A stretch of DNA of 64,000 nucleotides, from contig QJPP01001597.1 of assembly GCA_003996215.1 (NCBI GenBank), positions 248,001 through 312,000 of the forward strand. Direction: 5' to 3'. The notes under the pieces were generated by a model that saw only the letters and a list, made by a program, of their open reading frames with translations, was not told the origin of the DNA and did no database searches. Source of the stretch: Jaltomata sinuosa (taxonomy: Eukaryota > Streptophyta > Magnoliopsida > Solanales > Solanaceae). A program made the position numbers and the translations under genes. This document shows, one piece after another, positions 1 to 12,402 of this stretch (within the stretch, counting starts at the first letter, position 1; every line of letters starts with the position of its first letter).

Positions 1-2503
1 AAAACCAGTAATCAAATCATCGTAATATTCTATCTACTACGAGAGATTTCATAAAAGCCAGTTTCAAAACCCTTTCGAAGTCATATTATCGAAAATGAGC
101 CTTTGGGGCCATGCAAAGTTTGGAAAATCATTTATAGTAGGCCCATAGCCAAACCAGTAGTAAAACATGTAGGGAAAATCTTTTTCATGTATGATATGCT
201 CGCAAACAATAGAGTAGCCCAAAATGGCTCACAAACATTCCTATCAGACCTGCACAGGCTCAACAGCTCCACAACATTCATAACCAGTCTAAAAGGATAT
301 CTCTATATCCGGGACTCGCGGACGTTCCCAAATAATCCACCATCTATGTTCCAGAGTCAATACAAGGCCATACATGACCACAAGGGTAATATACAATACT
401 ACACGAATACTACAATCAGCGTATGAAATAAATGAACAGAAAAGACGGACAAGTTCTGGGATACCAATCTATAATAACCCACCAAGGATGCTAATTAATG
501 CAGTTATAGCCTATATACGCAGAGTCTAGGTAGAGAAAACCATAACCTACCTGTGATCCGATGCCTAGAAGCGGGAATGGCGTTGTCCAGGCTCGAACTG
601 CTCCGGGAAGCTCCAATTCACAAAAACACTATCAACACAATAATACACACATCAAAACAAGTCTAACGAAACCTATAATGCTATTGTAATAGCTAGGTCA
701 AAATTTAGGTCATCGACAGGCCCTTAGGCCCCGCAACCCAAAACCAAAAATGAAGAAGAGAACAATGATCACCATACTCCCATGAATGCATGCCCAGAAT
801 TTGAAAAAATTTAACCAAGGGAAATGGCTCAACACATCCAGCCACTTCAAGAACAATTTAAGAATCAAAGGAGATGAATTTAATGGATTTAAGCTGATAA
901 AACTTACCAATAACGATGGAGGAATGATCAAGGCCAAGAAATTTGCACCCCAACACCAAGAATTGAGTCAAAACAGTGCTTAGACGAGTTTGGAGCTATA
1001 ATCAATGGATAAATTGGTTTTTAGAGTGAAGAAGACGAAGTTGGGAGCTTATATACTGCCCAGGGGTCCTTCATCGTGATCGTGAAGGGACCCCTCGCGG
1101 TCACGAAGACCATGCTGGGTAGACTATCGCGATCGCAGGGACTAGCCACGCGGTCGTAATGAACAAAGGGGGAGAAGCTTCATCGCGATCGCGACAAAGG
1201 ACATCACGATTGCGAAGAGAAAAGGACCAGGTGCTTTATCGTGATCGAGAGGAAAAGGGATCGCGATCATGATTAAGTCTTGAGGCCTGCACCTGCAACA
1301 CCAAAAATTTCAACTTTTGAAAAACTCAATGGGGTATTCCGGGCACAATTAGAAATTGATATTCACAAACTAATAATGATAATAGAGTGGAAACAACATT
1401 CCAGACTCAACGGAATCGACAAAACTTCCATACGAGGTCATCTCGGAGGAATGTTGGTCGAGGTCAACACTAACTGACGTTAATATACCCATTACCAAAA
1501 AATATACGTCACTTTGGATACATGCGCATAGCCGTCGCGCGTGGCTAAAAGTGAACCAAAAAAAAGAGCTCAAACTCATTTTTTTTAGTTCCACTGAGAA
1601 ATTTATTATAAAAGATGCCACTCTACGAGGTAAGATGCATATAAAAGGCCAATAGCAAAAGGGCTTCTGCGTCCTCGGTAAATATCTTGGTAGAAGATAT
1701 GATTTCTTGGAACTGAGGTTTATTCATTTTTAAGTAAGTACGTAGCTCAACATAGTGTTAGTGATCCATCGCCTTGACTTGAGGCTCCACCACATCTATT
1801 TCATGCCTGCTTGTAGTGGTTGGTTAGGCTAGGGCGGTTAGAACCTCTCCGCAGTTCTCGATTCAGATTGAACTAGGGAGGATCGGTTCTTTTTCATAGT
1901 CTGTTAATTTTCTTCTTGTTGCATCTCGTCGATACAATAAGTTGATTTACCTTACTAGTTATATGCCCTAAAGGTTTACTGTCTGGATGGTACTTTTCAA
2001 TAGATAAGCGAATCGCGCTCAAGTGGTGGTTGAACATTTGAAATGAGCTTGACTCACCAAGGACTCGAACCAACCAACTACCTACCACAAACCCGACATT
2101 CCGGAGCTAACAGCGCTGACGGAATTTCCATCTGAGGCCGTCTTCTCTGAATGTTGACCAAAGTCAACCAAACAAGACCAACTGGTATGTAAACACAGAA
2201 TGAGAGAGAATTCCAAGCTGAAAGCTCCCGGATCCCGACCAAAGATCCCACTAGACCAAAGTCCATGCTCCTGAGCTAATGGAACTGTCAAAATTTGATT
2301 TCGAGCATGTTCACCAAAAATGTTGACTAAAGTTGACGATTTCAAAAGCCTAAAGCTCTAAAACAAGGAACGGCCAAAAAGACCAAACAAACGGCTCGCG
2401 CACCAAACTATCGGTCTCAGCAAGACATAAATGACTTTGAGCCACAACAGGCAAGCTCTAACAGTACAAGAAAGGCGAACACGCATAAATGATCGCCATT
2501 ACA
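1..2503 (-). repeat. Family A1 3' LTR (partial, minus strand)
   Basis: This is the left LTR of a minus-strand Ty3/gypsy element; its far end lies outside the window. It matches 8590-10417 almost throughout: the opening bases, the GC-rich block at 1078-1280 and the terminal CATTACA at 2497-2503 (TGTAATG on the minus strand, the LTR start) all recur there. A TATA-like TATATAAG (minus) lies at about 1048-1055, just below the CpG-rich block. It differs from the right LTR by an extra block of about 590 bp at 1480-2070. Short open frames in it, such as 103-426, are not supported as genes. Confidence 0.85.
1480..2070 (-). mobile_element. Insertion in the A1 left LTR, SINE-like candidate
   Basis: About 590 bp are present in the left LTR but absent from the right LTR, where the flanking sequences abut near 9983. 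The edges are approximate. On the minus strand, 2061-2071 reads GGTTCGAGTCC, a match to the tRNA-type pol III B-box consensus, close to the edge where a SINE head would be expected. I cannot find a convincing A-box, poly-A tail or target duplication, and the block is long for a SINE, so it could be a composite or another small insertion. Confidence 0.35.
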
Positions 2504-5500
2504 TTATCCATTAATAAAAAAACTTTAGTCCTCAAAAGTCAGGAAAGAAGGAAATACTAGAGATTAAAAGAACAATGGATATGAAGCCCGCACTACTCTC
2601 TCGAACAACTCGGGTAGCCTCCTCGATAGGATGGCACCCAATAGAACAAAACCAAGGAAGGCAACCAAGCCTAAACTTCTTACTAGCCAAGTCAGAATCC
2701 AAACTCAAATTCCAAAACACCAAGGGACTGCCAACCCAAACTGAACCTCGAGAATCTCAACCGGAAGGCACCGACACAACATCAAAGCAGAGAAGCAAGG
2801 AGACTAACACACAGAAGTCGAATCTTTGAAACCGCAACCAGGTTTACCATAAAAAGCCATCACCCAAAATTCTAACTCATGAACCCGTTGATCTGCAAAA
2901 CCCTTTTATTCTGAATTGAATCCTTTTGCACCACGAACAAGAATCTTTATGTAAGTCGAACACTCAAACCACCCTCGAGGCATCAACTGATACACCAAAG
3001 ATCCATAGTTCTCGGTTCTACTCTATCATGAAGGAAGTCACCCTTTTTGCTCAAACTCTTTCCAAGCCAAGCTATAGTCTACTAGCCTTTGCCATCCAAG
3101 ATAACAATCCGACCATATCATTGAAAACTGGGGTCACTTGTCCCGACTGTCCATCAACCAATGAACGAACACTTTTGCTAACATCAAACTTGATAACTTA
3201 ACCCAACTGAACAACCCCTCTGAACTCGACTGAGGTTTTCAAACTAGGGTTAGGAAAGGCATGCATGAACACCCTGTGTTGACGGGGCAATTTCCAAAGT
3301 ATAAGATGAACCCAACTTCGCTGCACCGTGCCAAGTCAGAATCAACTGGAAGCGAATGAACCAGTGCAACCTGCCCAACAGACCCAAACTAAAACCAAGC
3401 CTCTGCAAGAAGTGTGGTAAGCCTACCACAAAGTCCGAAATCACCAGCTAAGCTCCAAACTCTAAGAATACCATTGCTACTCCAAATACTCAAACACCAT
3501 TCAGAATTGAAATTTCCTTTCAACTCTCACCTCAGGAAGAAGTCCACCATTCCACGAATACCAAGTCAAAACACCCCGTAGGTAAAGGAAAAGGTGCCTA
3601 GGGTGAAAGGTTGCTAGCTAGCTATAGAAATTTTTGCATACACCTTCAACTCATCCCTTTGGCTCGAATCCACGGGCTCTACTGTATCAGCACACAAACC
3701 CACCATCCTGAAGCATACCACATACCGAAATTTTAGTCCATACTGGCCGAGTCTAACCAACACTGGAACCCTACATAAAATACAACCCTGAAAGAATCAA
3801 CTAAACAAGCTTTCAAACTCTTGACAACGAATGGTGACCACCAGTCTCTAAGTACCATTAGAACTCAAAATAGCCTCGCTAGCCTCAACTTGCACAACCT
3901 GATTATATATAGTATACATCACTGCTGAAACTCAAACCTACACCACTGGGTCTGTCCAACCATGGTAGAAGGAACCTCGTACTATCTTGAACACTGCTGA
4001 AATCTAGAACTTACGCCACTGAATTTGTCTAACCAAGGCAGAATGGACCTCATTTTTGACAAGAACACCGTTAAGATCTGAAATGTCCAGCCTAATCAAC
4101 TGGTTAGCCAAGAACTGGATGTCCAAGGACAACTGTCACTCCCCAACAAAAATGGGAAAGCTAAGTTATCCGAACTCATTGCTTTCCAACCTAAGAAGCT
4201 GCAACCAAAGAGAACCAACCATGAACCATCCGGAGTAGTTTGCTAGCACACGATTGTGAAACCAATCACCGAAGAACACTAGTAGAGCTGGCGCCAACTA
4301 GTCCATGAATACACAATTTGCTCAATCTGTAGATACTACTGAAACTTGGTTTCCCCCAGAGAAGATAACAAGGAAGCCAAGGTCGATGCAACAAGCTCCT
4401 AAAGATAGTACTGGGAATGACCACTACCTCAACCTCAGACAAGAAGGAATTCTGATCTCGAATCTATCAAAGAAAATGACACCATAACCTGAACTCAGTC
4501 GACACAAGTCACCAACATACAAGCCAAATCAAACTCTCAGTCGCCACCTTAGTCAGCTTCTATGACACGTACATACACACAAGGAGTCATCACCTTTCCT
4601 CGTAAACTATATGAAACCCTTTCCAAGGATACACTATATTCCACAAATTCTTTCCCAGAAGAAACTGGAGGTGTTCCCTTAGCTCCCACAACTCTTACCG
4701 GCAATACTTGATACGATGGAATGAGGGTAGGTTGAATGCCTAACTCAACCAACATGCTATAGCAAAAACTCAACCATAATGCCACAATTCCACATTAAAC
4801 CCCAACTACGATGATACAATCAACACTTAGCCAGAACTTTTATAGCCAAACACTCAATCATAATTCTACAAACAAACTCAATCCTATCAACCAGAATTGG
4901 GGAGAGCAAGAAAATGACCCAACCAGACTTAGAACAGGAGGAAAACACGAATGCAACCCATACCTGCTAACTTACCAAACAAAATAACTAAGGAAGGTCG
5001 ATCAAAATCACCCGAGAAAACAAAACCAAACCATGCACACTAGCATAACCAACACCACTCAACTCAAGACAAGAGCTCAAACTCCGACACAACCACCGGT
5101 ACACCAAACCAACACAATAACCCCTAGCAAATGCTAGAAAACAGCTTAGGCAACAACCATCTAGGACCCCTCAAAAGAGAAGACTCAACACAAGTCTAGA
5201 TCCATAATGAAACTGGGATTAAAATCAACTAGAAAGGCTAACAAGAACTACCCCCGAGCTACGACTCTAGGGAAACACCTCACAAGGATAACTCACCCCA
5301 TCCACTATAAAGGAATAAACTACCAATAAAACAATGCATAAACACTACAACTCAGGTAGTCAAACAACTAAATAAGTAGCAAGTAGGCATATAAGCAAAT
5401 AAATGACAGAAGGGATAGAATCGCAATGCGAGCAGGACTTATCACAAGTCAAAGGTAGCAAAAGCCTAACCCAGAGCAACGATATCAGGAACATCTACCT

Positions 5501-5579
5501 CGAGCCCACCAAGAGGGGCATCAGACTAACCGGGTCTAACTTTGGACTGAGTAGTTGAAGCTGAAGGCTCAACCATCCC

Positions 5580-5910
5580 TCACTAGGGGCAATCTCTAAA
5601 GAAGTGACCAATCATTCCATAATCATAACAACCAGGCTGACCGAGATACACAATCGTTGGGCACTTCCTAATAGAGTTCCCACACTCACCACACCGGTAA
5701 CAAACGTTGCCATAACCAGTAGCCCGAAAACCACCTCAAACCACCTAGGGACCACCCCTACTACCATGCACTCAACCTCTAGCCGGTGGCACTGAAGCCC
5801 TGGGAGATAACACATGCTGACCCTGCTGGCTAGAAGTTGGAATCGTGGGACAATCCCTAGAAAAGTGCCCACACACACCATACTAAAAGTAAATCCCAAC
5901 GGATACATAC
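5580..5910 (-). pseudogene. Gag zinc-knuckle cluster of A1 (three CCHC-like units)
   Basis: On the minus strand three nucleocapsid-type zinc knuckles can be read in succession: a CGVCGHFSRDCP-like unit near 5850-5880, CYRCGECGNSIRKCP near 5665-5700 and CYDYGMIGHFFRDCP near 5595-5635. The third has Tyr where the second Cys should be, and the second has no His in the expected place. Such knuckles in gag bind genomic RNA during packaging. Three units in a row is more than the single knuckle seen in the related element C at 51602-51643. The frame shifts between units, so this is a fossil. Confidence 0.6.
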
Positions 5911-6819
5911 GGGTGAGGAGATCTCACTGAACCTGATCGGACACCATGGCCTACACAACACAAAAGCAAACCTCGAGGCATCTAACCTGCACCATGACCA
6001 CTAAGCTTAACATGCCATGTGCCACTATCCCCTGGGACCTGTGGAGCAACTGAAACTGGCCTTCTAGATAAGAAGCAATGAAACCTATCTCTGATGGAGA
6101 AATTTCTACCTCGAGTCTGGGAACCTTGAAAACCATCCTGGCTACGATTTCACTTAGCACTACCCACATAAGCCTCACGATACAAACCCTCGATAGCCCA
6201 AGCATGATCCACTACCTAAATAAAGGTCATCCTAACTGTAACCAAATGCTCGATCGTCAAACAGAGCGGTGAAATCAAACCTCCAACAAAGCTCTGAACC
6301 CTATCAAACTCTAATGGACCAGTCCTAGCAGTATGCCTAACCATCTCGTGAAATCTTGCCTCATAGTCCAATACCGACATACAACCCTATTGAAGAACTG
6401 GAAACTCAACCCTAACTAAAAAACCATTCATTGAACCGAATACTGAAACACCCACCGGAGGACTCAGAGTCCCAAACATGGTATTTTGAAAAATTAGGGT
6501 AGCAATAAACCTAATCGGAGGCTGGGCTGGTTCGACACCCCCACTCTGAAGTCCTGGCACTGACGGAAGAACTGATGTAACAGGCACAGAAGCCTCGACA
6601 TCACCCGTTGTCAAACTCATCTTAGGCATCTGAGAAGGAATAAATCAACTGAAGTTTAAAAGTCAATAGATCCAGGAACACACGATAAGGAGCCAAGAAG
6701 ATGGAACCTTTCCTAATAATGCCATGTAGCCTCCCGTAGATAAGATACGGACGTCATCATACCGATCTACGAGACTCTACTTAGACACTTGCTCTTGTAC
6801 CATGATACTAGTGAACCTA

Positions 6820-6833
6820 GAGCTCTGATACCA
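6820..6833 (-). other. Primer binding site of A1 (initiator-Met type)
   Basis: The plus strand reads GAGCTCTGATACCA, so the minus strand gives TGGTATCAGAGCTC, the usual plant site complementary to the 3' end of initiator Met tRNA. It lies three bases from the LTR end at 6837, which fixes the element as minus-strand and 6837-10417 as its 5' LTR. Confidence 0.85.
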
Positions 6834-6836
6834 AGC

Positions 6837-9800
6837 TATCACGACCCAATTTATCAGGTCATAATGGCACCTATAACCCCCCCAGTAGGCAAACCAATTC
6901 ACGTAGCCCGGAATGGTTAGTAATGGGCTACTACCTAAATAATTCGCACAATAAGCAGAAATAAGTGGAAGCAGAATATAAAGATAGACAAAGCGGAAGC
7001 AATTTACCCGAATATATACAAAATGAAACTACACCAACCCCAAGACTTGGTATAAAAACTTCTAATAGAATACAAGTGCTAGAAGAAATAAAATGATAAG
7101 TACAACTATCTCCGAATATACAAAGAGTAACAATACAAAAAATAAGATGTGGTCAAGCCCTGACCGTCAGGCGCTCACCCTAGTCTTGAATACCCAATGC
7201 TGCATGAGTCTCCAACACGATCAACGGTGAAAGCTCAACTAATATTTGCACCAAAAAGATGCATAAGTGTAGTATAAGCACCAATTTTTAAGCAACGGGT
7301 ACCCAGTAGGCATCATCGGCCGACTGAGCGCATTTAAACTATAAAAGCAATAATAAGCAGAATACAAAAAAAAAAGTCACGGAAAACAAGGAGGAATCAC
7401 AAGGAACTAGCACAAGAATAATCAACCAAGAGTTACAAGTATACATGCTAGCACATGAGGTATACATACACAGAAACACAGGTGAAAAAAGGAAGAAGGA
7501 TGTACCTGAGATCCTTGCAACAATTGTATAAGTACATAAAGAGAGAGTTGAGAAAATGGTGGTATACTGGTAACCTCAAATAAAAGGGAAAGAAGAAAAA
7601 TAGTTTAACATACTCAAGATAGGATCAACATACATAAGGAAAACATATTACAAATTCAACTTCAAGAAACAAAGACAGAGATCAATCCTTACAAGTACAA
7701 ACCTAAGATGGAATAACTAAGACACAAGAACCAAGAGTTACCAATCAAAATCATGCTAAAGAATAGAATCAGGAACCCATCCGCTCAGAAGACCACTCAA
7801 TAGCGCCTCAATAATATAGGACTCACTAGCCCCCTCAATACTCAAGCCCAAACTCGGAGCCTCAAAAGCCTAAAAACTTACCAATCCACAAGAACTAAGG
7901 ACCACAACTAGGTCTGTGAGATGACAAGAGTAATATAATCTACCTACAGTCCCAACGGCCGCCATACAATTGAGGAACGCTATCAAGTGAAAACAAATCC
8001 TCCAGCCGCCCATACACCTAGAGCGTACACTGAACACACAGCAAACAAGGGTGGAATTCGAGTGAAATATGCATGATGATATGATATGATGAATCTATAA
8101 CCAAGTGTGATCACAGTGTTGTATGTTACCCCCTCTAGTGCCCCAAAGGTCCAATAAAGGTGAGATCCATAGAACGACATATCTCGAGTACCTCTCCTAT
8201 GCCGTACATCCCCTCCCTCTGGTCACCATCGGTCTGTAGCACTTGGTCTGGAATAGTAAGGTCCATGGAGGTCTACTCGTAGACCACATTCAAACACGAA
8301 ACTCAAATATCTCAACAATTGGGATCTCGTAGTATGTGCTTGGATTCGATTTGAGTCTAAATCAGTAGCCATGTATCAATAACCCTCATCAAGGGTTCCC
8401 AAATCATATCTGAGTCTAAAATAGTAGTCAAATCTCAATAACCCTTATAAAAGGGTGCCCGGAGTGTTTTCAGGTCTAAATCAGAAATCAAGTGTCAAAA
8501 TCCCTAAACAGGGTGCCCAGCTCATATCTAGGTCTAAATATGAAGAAAAGAATGTCTAGTGCTACGGCCCAGACGAGCTTAGTATCAGAATGAAAACTAG
8601 TAATCAAATCCTCATAATATACTCTCTACTCTGAGAGGTTTCATAAAAGCCAATTTCACAACCCTTTCAAAGTTATATTACCGAAAACGGGCCCTCAAGG
8701 TCATGTAAAGTTTGGAAAATCATTTATAGTAGGCCTAAAACCAAATCAGTAGTAAAACATGCAGGGAAAATCTTTTTCATGTATAATATGCTCGCAAACA
8801 ATAGAGTAGCCCAAAATGGCTCACAAACATTCCCTGCACAGGCTCAACAGCTCTACCACATTAATAACCAACCTAGAAGGATATTTCTATGTTCAGGACT
8901 TGCGGACATTCATAAATAACCCACCATCTATGTTCCGGAGTCAATACAAGGCCACATAGGACAAGAAGGGTATTAAACAATACTACATGAATACTACAAT
9001 CAATGTATGAAATAAACGAACAGGAAAGACGGACAAGGTCTGGGTTACCAACCTATAAAAACCTACCCAAGGATGCTAATTAATACAGTTATAGCCTATA
9101 TATGCACAATCTAGGTAGGTAAAGCCATAACCTACCTATCATCCGATGACTAGCTGTAGGAATGGTGTTGTCCAGGCTCGAACTGCTCTAGGAAGCTTCA
9201 ATTCACAAAAATACTATCAACACAATAATCTACATATCAAAACAAGTCTAATGATACCCATAATGTTATAGTAATAGCTAGGTCAAAATTTGGGTCTCAC
9301 AACCCGAAAACAGAAATGAAGAAGTGCACAACATTCACCATACTCCCGTGAGTGCATGCCCATAATTTGAAAAAAATTAACCAAGGGAAATGGCTCAAAA
9401 TATCAAATGACTTCAAGAATAATTTAAGAATCAAAATATATTAATTTAACGGATTTAAGTGGATAAAACTTACCAATAACGATGGAGGAACGATCAAGGC
9501 TAAGAAATTTGCACCCCAACACCAAGAATTGAGTCAAAATAGTGCTTAGATGAGCTTATATACTGCCCAGGGGTCCTTCATCGCGATTGCAAAGGGACTC
9601 GCGGTCGCAAGGACAACGCTGGCTAGACCATCGCGATTGCAAGGACTAGCCACGCGGTCGCAAAGAACAAAAAGGGAGAAGCTTCATCGCAGTCATGACA
9701 AAATACATCGTGATCGCTAAGAGAAAGGGACTAGGTGCTTCATCGCTATCGCGAGGAAAAGGGATCGCGATCGCAATCAAGGCCTAAGGCCTGCACCTGC

Positions 9801-10417
9801 AACAGCAAAATCTTTAACTTTTGAAAAACTCAATGGGGCATTCTGGGCACAATCGGAAACTTATATTCACTAACTAATAATGCTAACTGAGTGGAAACAA
9901 TGTTCCAGACTTAACAGTTTTTATAAAACTTCCATACGAGGTTGTCTCGGAGGAATGTTGACCCAAGTCAACACCAACTGACGCCAACCGAACATAAACC
10001 ATACAGTCCAGATCTAACACCGCTGACAGAATTTCCATCCGAGGCCATCTTCTCCGAATGTTGACCAAAGTCAACCAAACAAGCTCAACTAGCCTGAAAA
10101 CACAGAATGAGAGAGAATTCTAAGCTGAAAATCTCCCAGATCCCGACCAAAGGTCTCTCTAGACCAAAGTCCATGCTCTGCAGCTAACAGAATTATCTGA
10201 ATTTGATTTTGAGCATGTTCACCAAGAATGTTGACTGAAGTCGACAATTTTAAAAGCCTAAAGCTCTAAAATAAGGAACGGCCAAAAAGACCAAACAAAT
10301 GGCCCGGGCATCAAACTACTAGTCCAAGCAAGCCATAAATGACTTGTAGCCACTACAAGCAAGCTCTAATAGTACAAGAAAGGCAAACATGCGTAAATGA
10401 CCGGGAGGGTCATTACA
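6837..10417 (-). repeat. Family A1 5' LTR (minus strand)
   Basis: This full-length LTR of about 3.58 kb is bounded by TATCACGACCC at 6837 (decayed end, normally TGTCACGACCC) and GGTCATTACA ending at 10417. The minus-strand TATA-like TATATAAG is at 9556-9563, with the CpG-rich palindromic cluster just upstream at 9568-9780. Related LTRs occur at 38840-41983, 47062-59235 (split) and, more distantly, in element C. The flank at 10418 is family B LTR sequence, so A1 either inserted into B or truncated it; the second target duplication lies outside the window. Confidence 0.85.
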
Positions 10418-11570
10418 TAAAACTTATTCTAAAATGTGACTTTCTTGTTTTGAAATCTTTTTCACAAATTTTCAAATAAAAACCTACTAAAAATATAATA
10501 AAGATTAGACTTAAATTAAATATTTAAATCTAAGAATGAGTTACGACTCGGGAAGGATCAAAAATCACATGTCTAAAACTTTTAACCCCTTATTTTTTAT
10601 GAGGAGAAAGACATGATTCTAGACGTAATTATTGTACGAACTTACAGGATGGTGATCAAAAGCCGTGAGTTTGAGTTATTATGGTTATATTAAAAATATA
10701 GGAATGTATTATATATGTTTCTGGCTTTAAAGGTTTGATTACTCATGGTTAGGGTTTGGTTGTGGCTGTTTTGGGGTTGAAAAGGAGGGGTGTGGTGATA
10801 CACCGAGTTTTTGATTATTGTGCAGGCATACTATCCATTTGGTGTGGTGGACTATTTTGTAGGCCTCAAATTGTTAATAGCTGCTAGAAAATATTCTTTA
10901 TATATTTAATTTGTAGTTGTAATTAGGAGGATAAAGTCTAATGAAGCATACATTTAAAAAAAGTCTGACAAGCTAATCACTCGCCTAGTAGTCTATAAAT
11001 TGCTAATTGGACCGTGGTGTATTAATGTTCTATTTGTAATGGTTGTGTCACTTGATTTTTTGTAGATTACATACTTTAAGTAAGGGGTACATTCCATATT
11101 AATATCGCAGGACCCAGAATCGAGGTATGTTAAGGCTTCTCTATTTTTATCGGCATGAATCTAGAAATGGAACTCTAAATTTCTAAAGAGAGGAATTTGA
11201 GGAATGCATTATCAAGAAGTTATTTTGGTGACTAAACACATCTTAAGAAACTAAATGATACATTATGGTGAGTCAAGTCGCTTTCTTACAAAAATATGAT
11301 TTCGAAATAAAAATGCAAGTTATTCTTTCATCGAGTTCTCCTTTTTATTGTGATCCCTAATCAAGCTTTAGAAGGTATAAAAGGAAGGTTAGAGAGTCAA
11401 ATCCATATTAAAAAATTCATTTGGTAAGTTTATTTCCAAAGAGTACATGAGAATAACATTTAGTAAGTCGAGCCTAAGAAAGTAAGCTAAAGAAATCTTC
11501 ATAATCAACGGAAGTAACTTCAGAAGTCAATCCTAATAATATGCTTATTATGCGTGAGTTGCATGAGTTA

Positions 11571-11865
11571 GTGTGCATCGAGCTGCTATTGCCATATTGA
11601 GGCTATTATATATAGTGTGTGCCAAGGGCAACTGCCATATTGAGGCTATTATATGTTGTGTGCATCAAGGTGCTACTGCCATGTTGAGGCTATTATATAT
11701 ATAGTGTGCGCCGAGGTACTACTGCCATGTTGAGGCTATTATATATATAATCTGTTCCAAAGTGCTACTTCCATATTGAGGTTATTATATACATAGTGTG
11801 CGTCGAGGAGCAATTGCCCTTATAGTGGCTAATATTATATATAGTGTGCGTCGAGGCGCTATGGT
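11571..11865 (+). repeat. Minisatellite of about 45 bp inside the B LTR
   Basis: Six full units and a seventh partial unit begin near 11571, 11615, 11658, 11704, 11750, 11796 and 11844. The core is GTGTGCRYCGAGGYGCTACT followed by GCCATATTGAGGCTATTAT. Unit length is 43-47 bp, with most variation in the TATA-run at the end. About two units of the same array lie inverted at 41984-42075 in the B' LTR. Confidence 0.9.
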
Positions 11866-12397
11866 AAATCAGCATACATTATAAAGCATATGTTGTAGTG
11901 GGATTAAGATGTGTCTTGTTCACTAAAAAGAATAAAGAAGATTTTAGCTCAATGAGTCCTGCGAATCACAATTTATAGGTTTCATATTGAATCTTGTTCT
12001 GATTTACTGCTTGCAGCTTACTCATATATTTCTACCTTACATATGAATACATTTTTTTGTACTAACATCCCCATTTCCGGGGGCGCTGCATCCACTCCTG
12101 CAGGTTCAGATATAAACCTAGACTGACCTCTTAAGGAGGAGCTGCAGTTTTTAGCCATTTTGGTAAGCTCCATTCTTCCTAGAGTTGATGAGTCAGAGGT
12201 CCAGCTTGTATTGTGAGTTTGTGTATATAAAATGTGTTGGTTGAGGCCCTGTCCCGACTATATGACAGTCTGATTACTCTTAGAGGCTTGTAGACACTTA
12301 TCAAGTAGTTAGTATGTTATTTATGGCCCTGTCGGCCTTCTGTTTAGTAATTGTGTAGTTTATAGTTTTGTCGGCCCAACTACTCTCTAGATTACAT

Positions 12398-12402
12398 GAG
12401 TT
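12398..12402. repeat. Target site duplication GAGTT (left of D)
   Basis: GAGTT lies directly before TGTCATGCCC at 12403 and again directly after the D element at 19564-19568. It defines both ends of D and shows that D inserted into the B LTR. Confidence 0.9.

Larger units (their letters stand above)
2504..6836 (-). pseudogene. Family A1 decayed gag-pol internal region
   Basis: This is the minus-strand internal region between the two A1 LTRs. From right to left it holds a gag start near 6629 (MPKMSLTTG), zinc-knuckle remnants at about 5580-5910, and a stretch at 4056-4200 whose antisense matches the same antisense in element C (53750-53900), so it is the RNase H-integrase linker. An integrase core remnant follows at 3250-3444 (SDFVVGLPH), then a chromodomain-like C-terminus at 2532-2723 (HPIEEATRVV; compare CPIEEATWEI in element C). 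Gag to linker is about 0.6 kb shorter than in C, so part of protease/RT is deleted. Every frame is broken many times and no functional polyprotein remains. The order of domains and the PIEEAT terminus fit a chromovirus of Tekay/Del type. Confidence 0.8.
10418..12402 (+). repeat. Family B LTR, first part (plus strand)
   Basis: This AT-rich sequence has no coding potential. It matches the reverse complement of 41984-43412: shared stretches include AGGTATGTTAAGGCTTC near 11125, TCGGCATGAATCTAGAAAT near 11150 and GTGATCCCTAATCAAG near 11350. The start is lost at the A1 boundary; an intact start is seen in the B' copy at 43412 (TGTGACACCCCGTACC). It resumes after element D at 19564-19636 and ends there with GGGGTGTGACA followed by a primer site. 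The block near 12240-12380 with repeated CTGTCGGCC-type phrases is the 3' part of the LTR. Confidence 0.75.

Noticed and set aside
103..426. 107-codon open frame at the window start
   Set aside because: It is antisense in an LTR; the corresponding stretch near 8700-9010 in the sister LTR is broken.
2061..2071. A tRNA gene on the minus strand, from the B-box GGTTCGAGTCC
   Set aside because: No cloverleaf, no A-box and no acceptor stem can be formed around it; only a SINE-like possibility is kept.
11571..11865. CRISPR-like array of regularly spaced units
   Set aside because: Units are contiguous and imperfect with no unique spacers, no cas genes, and the context is a plant LTR.
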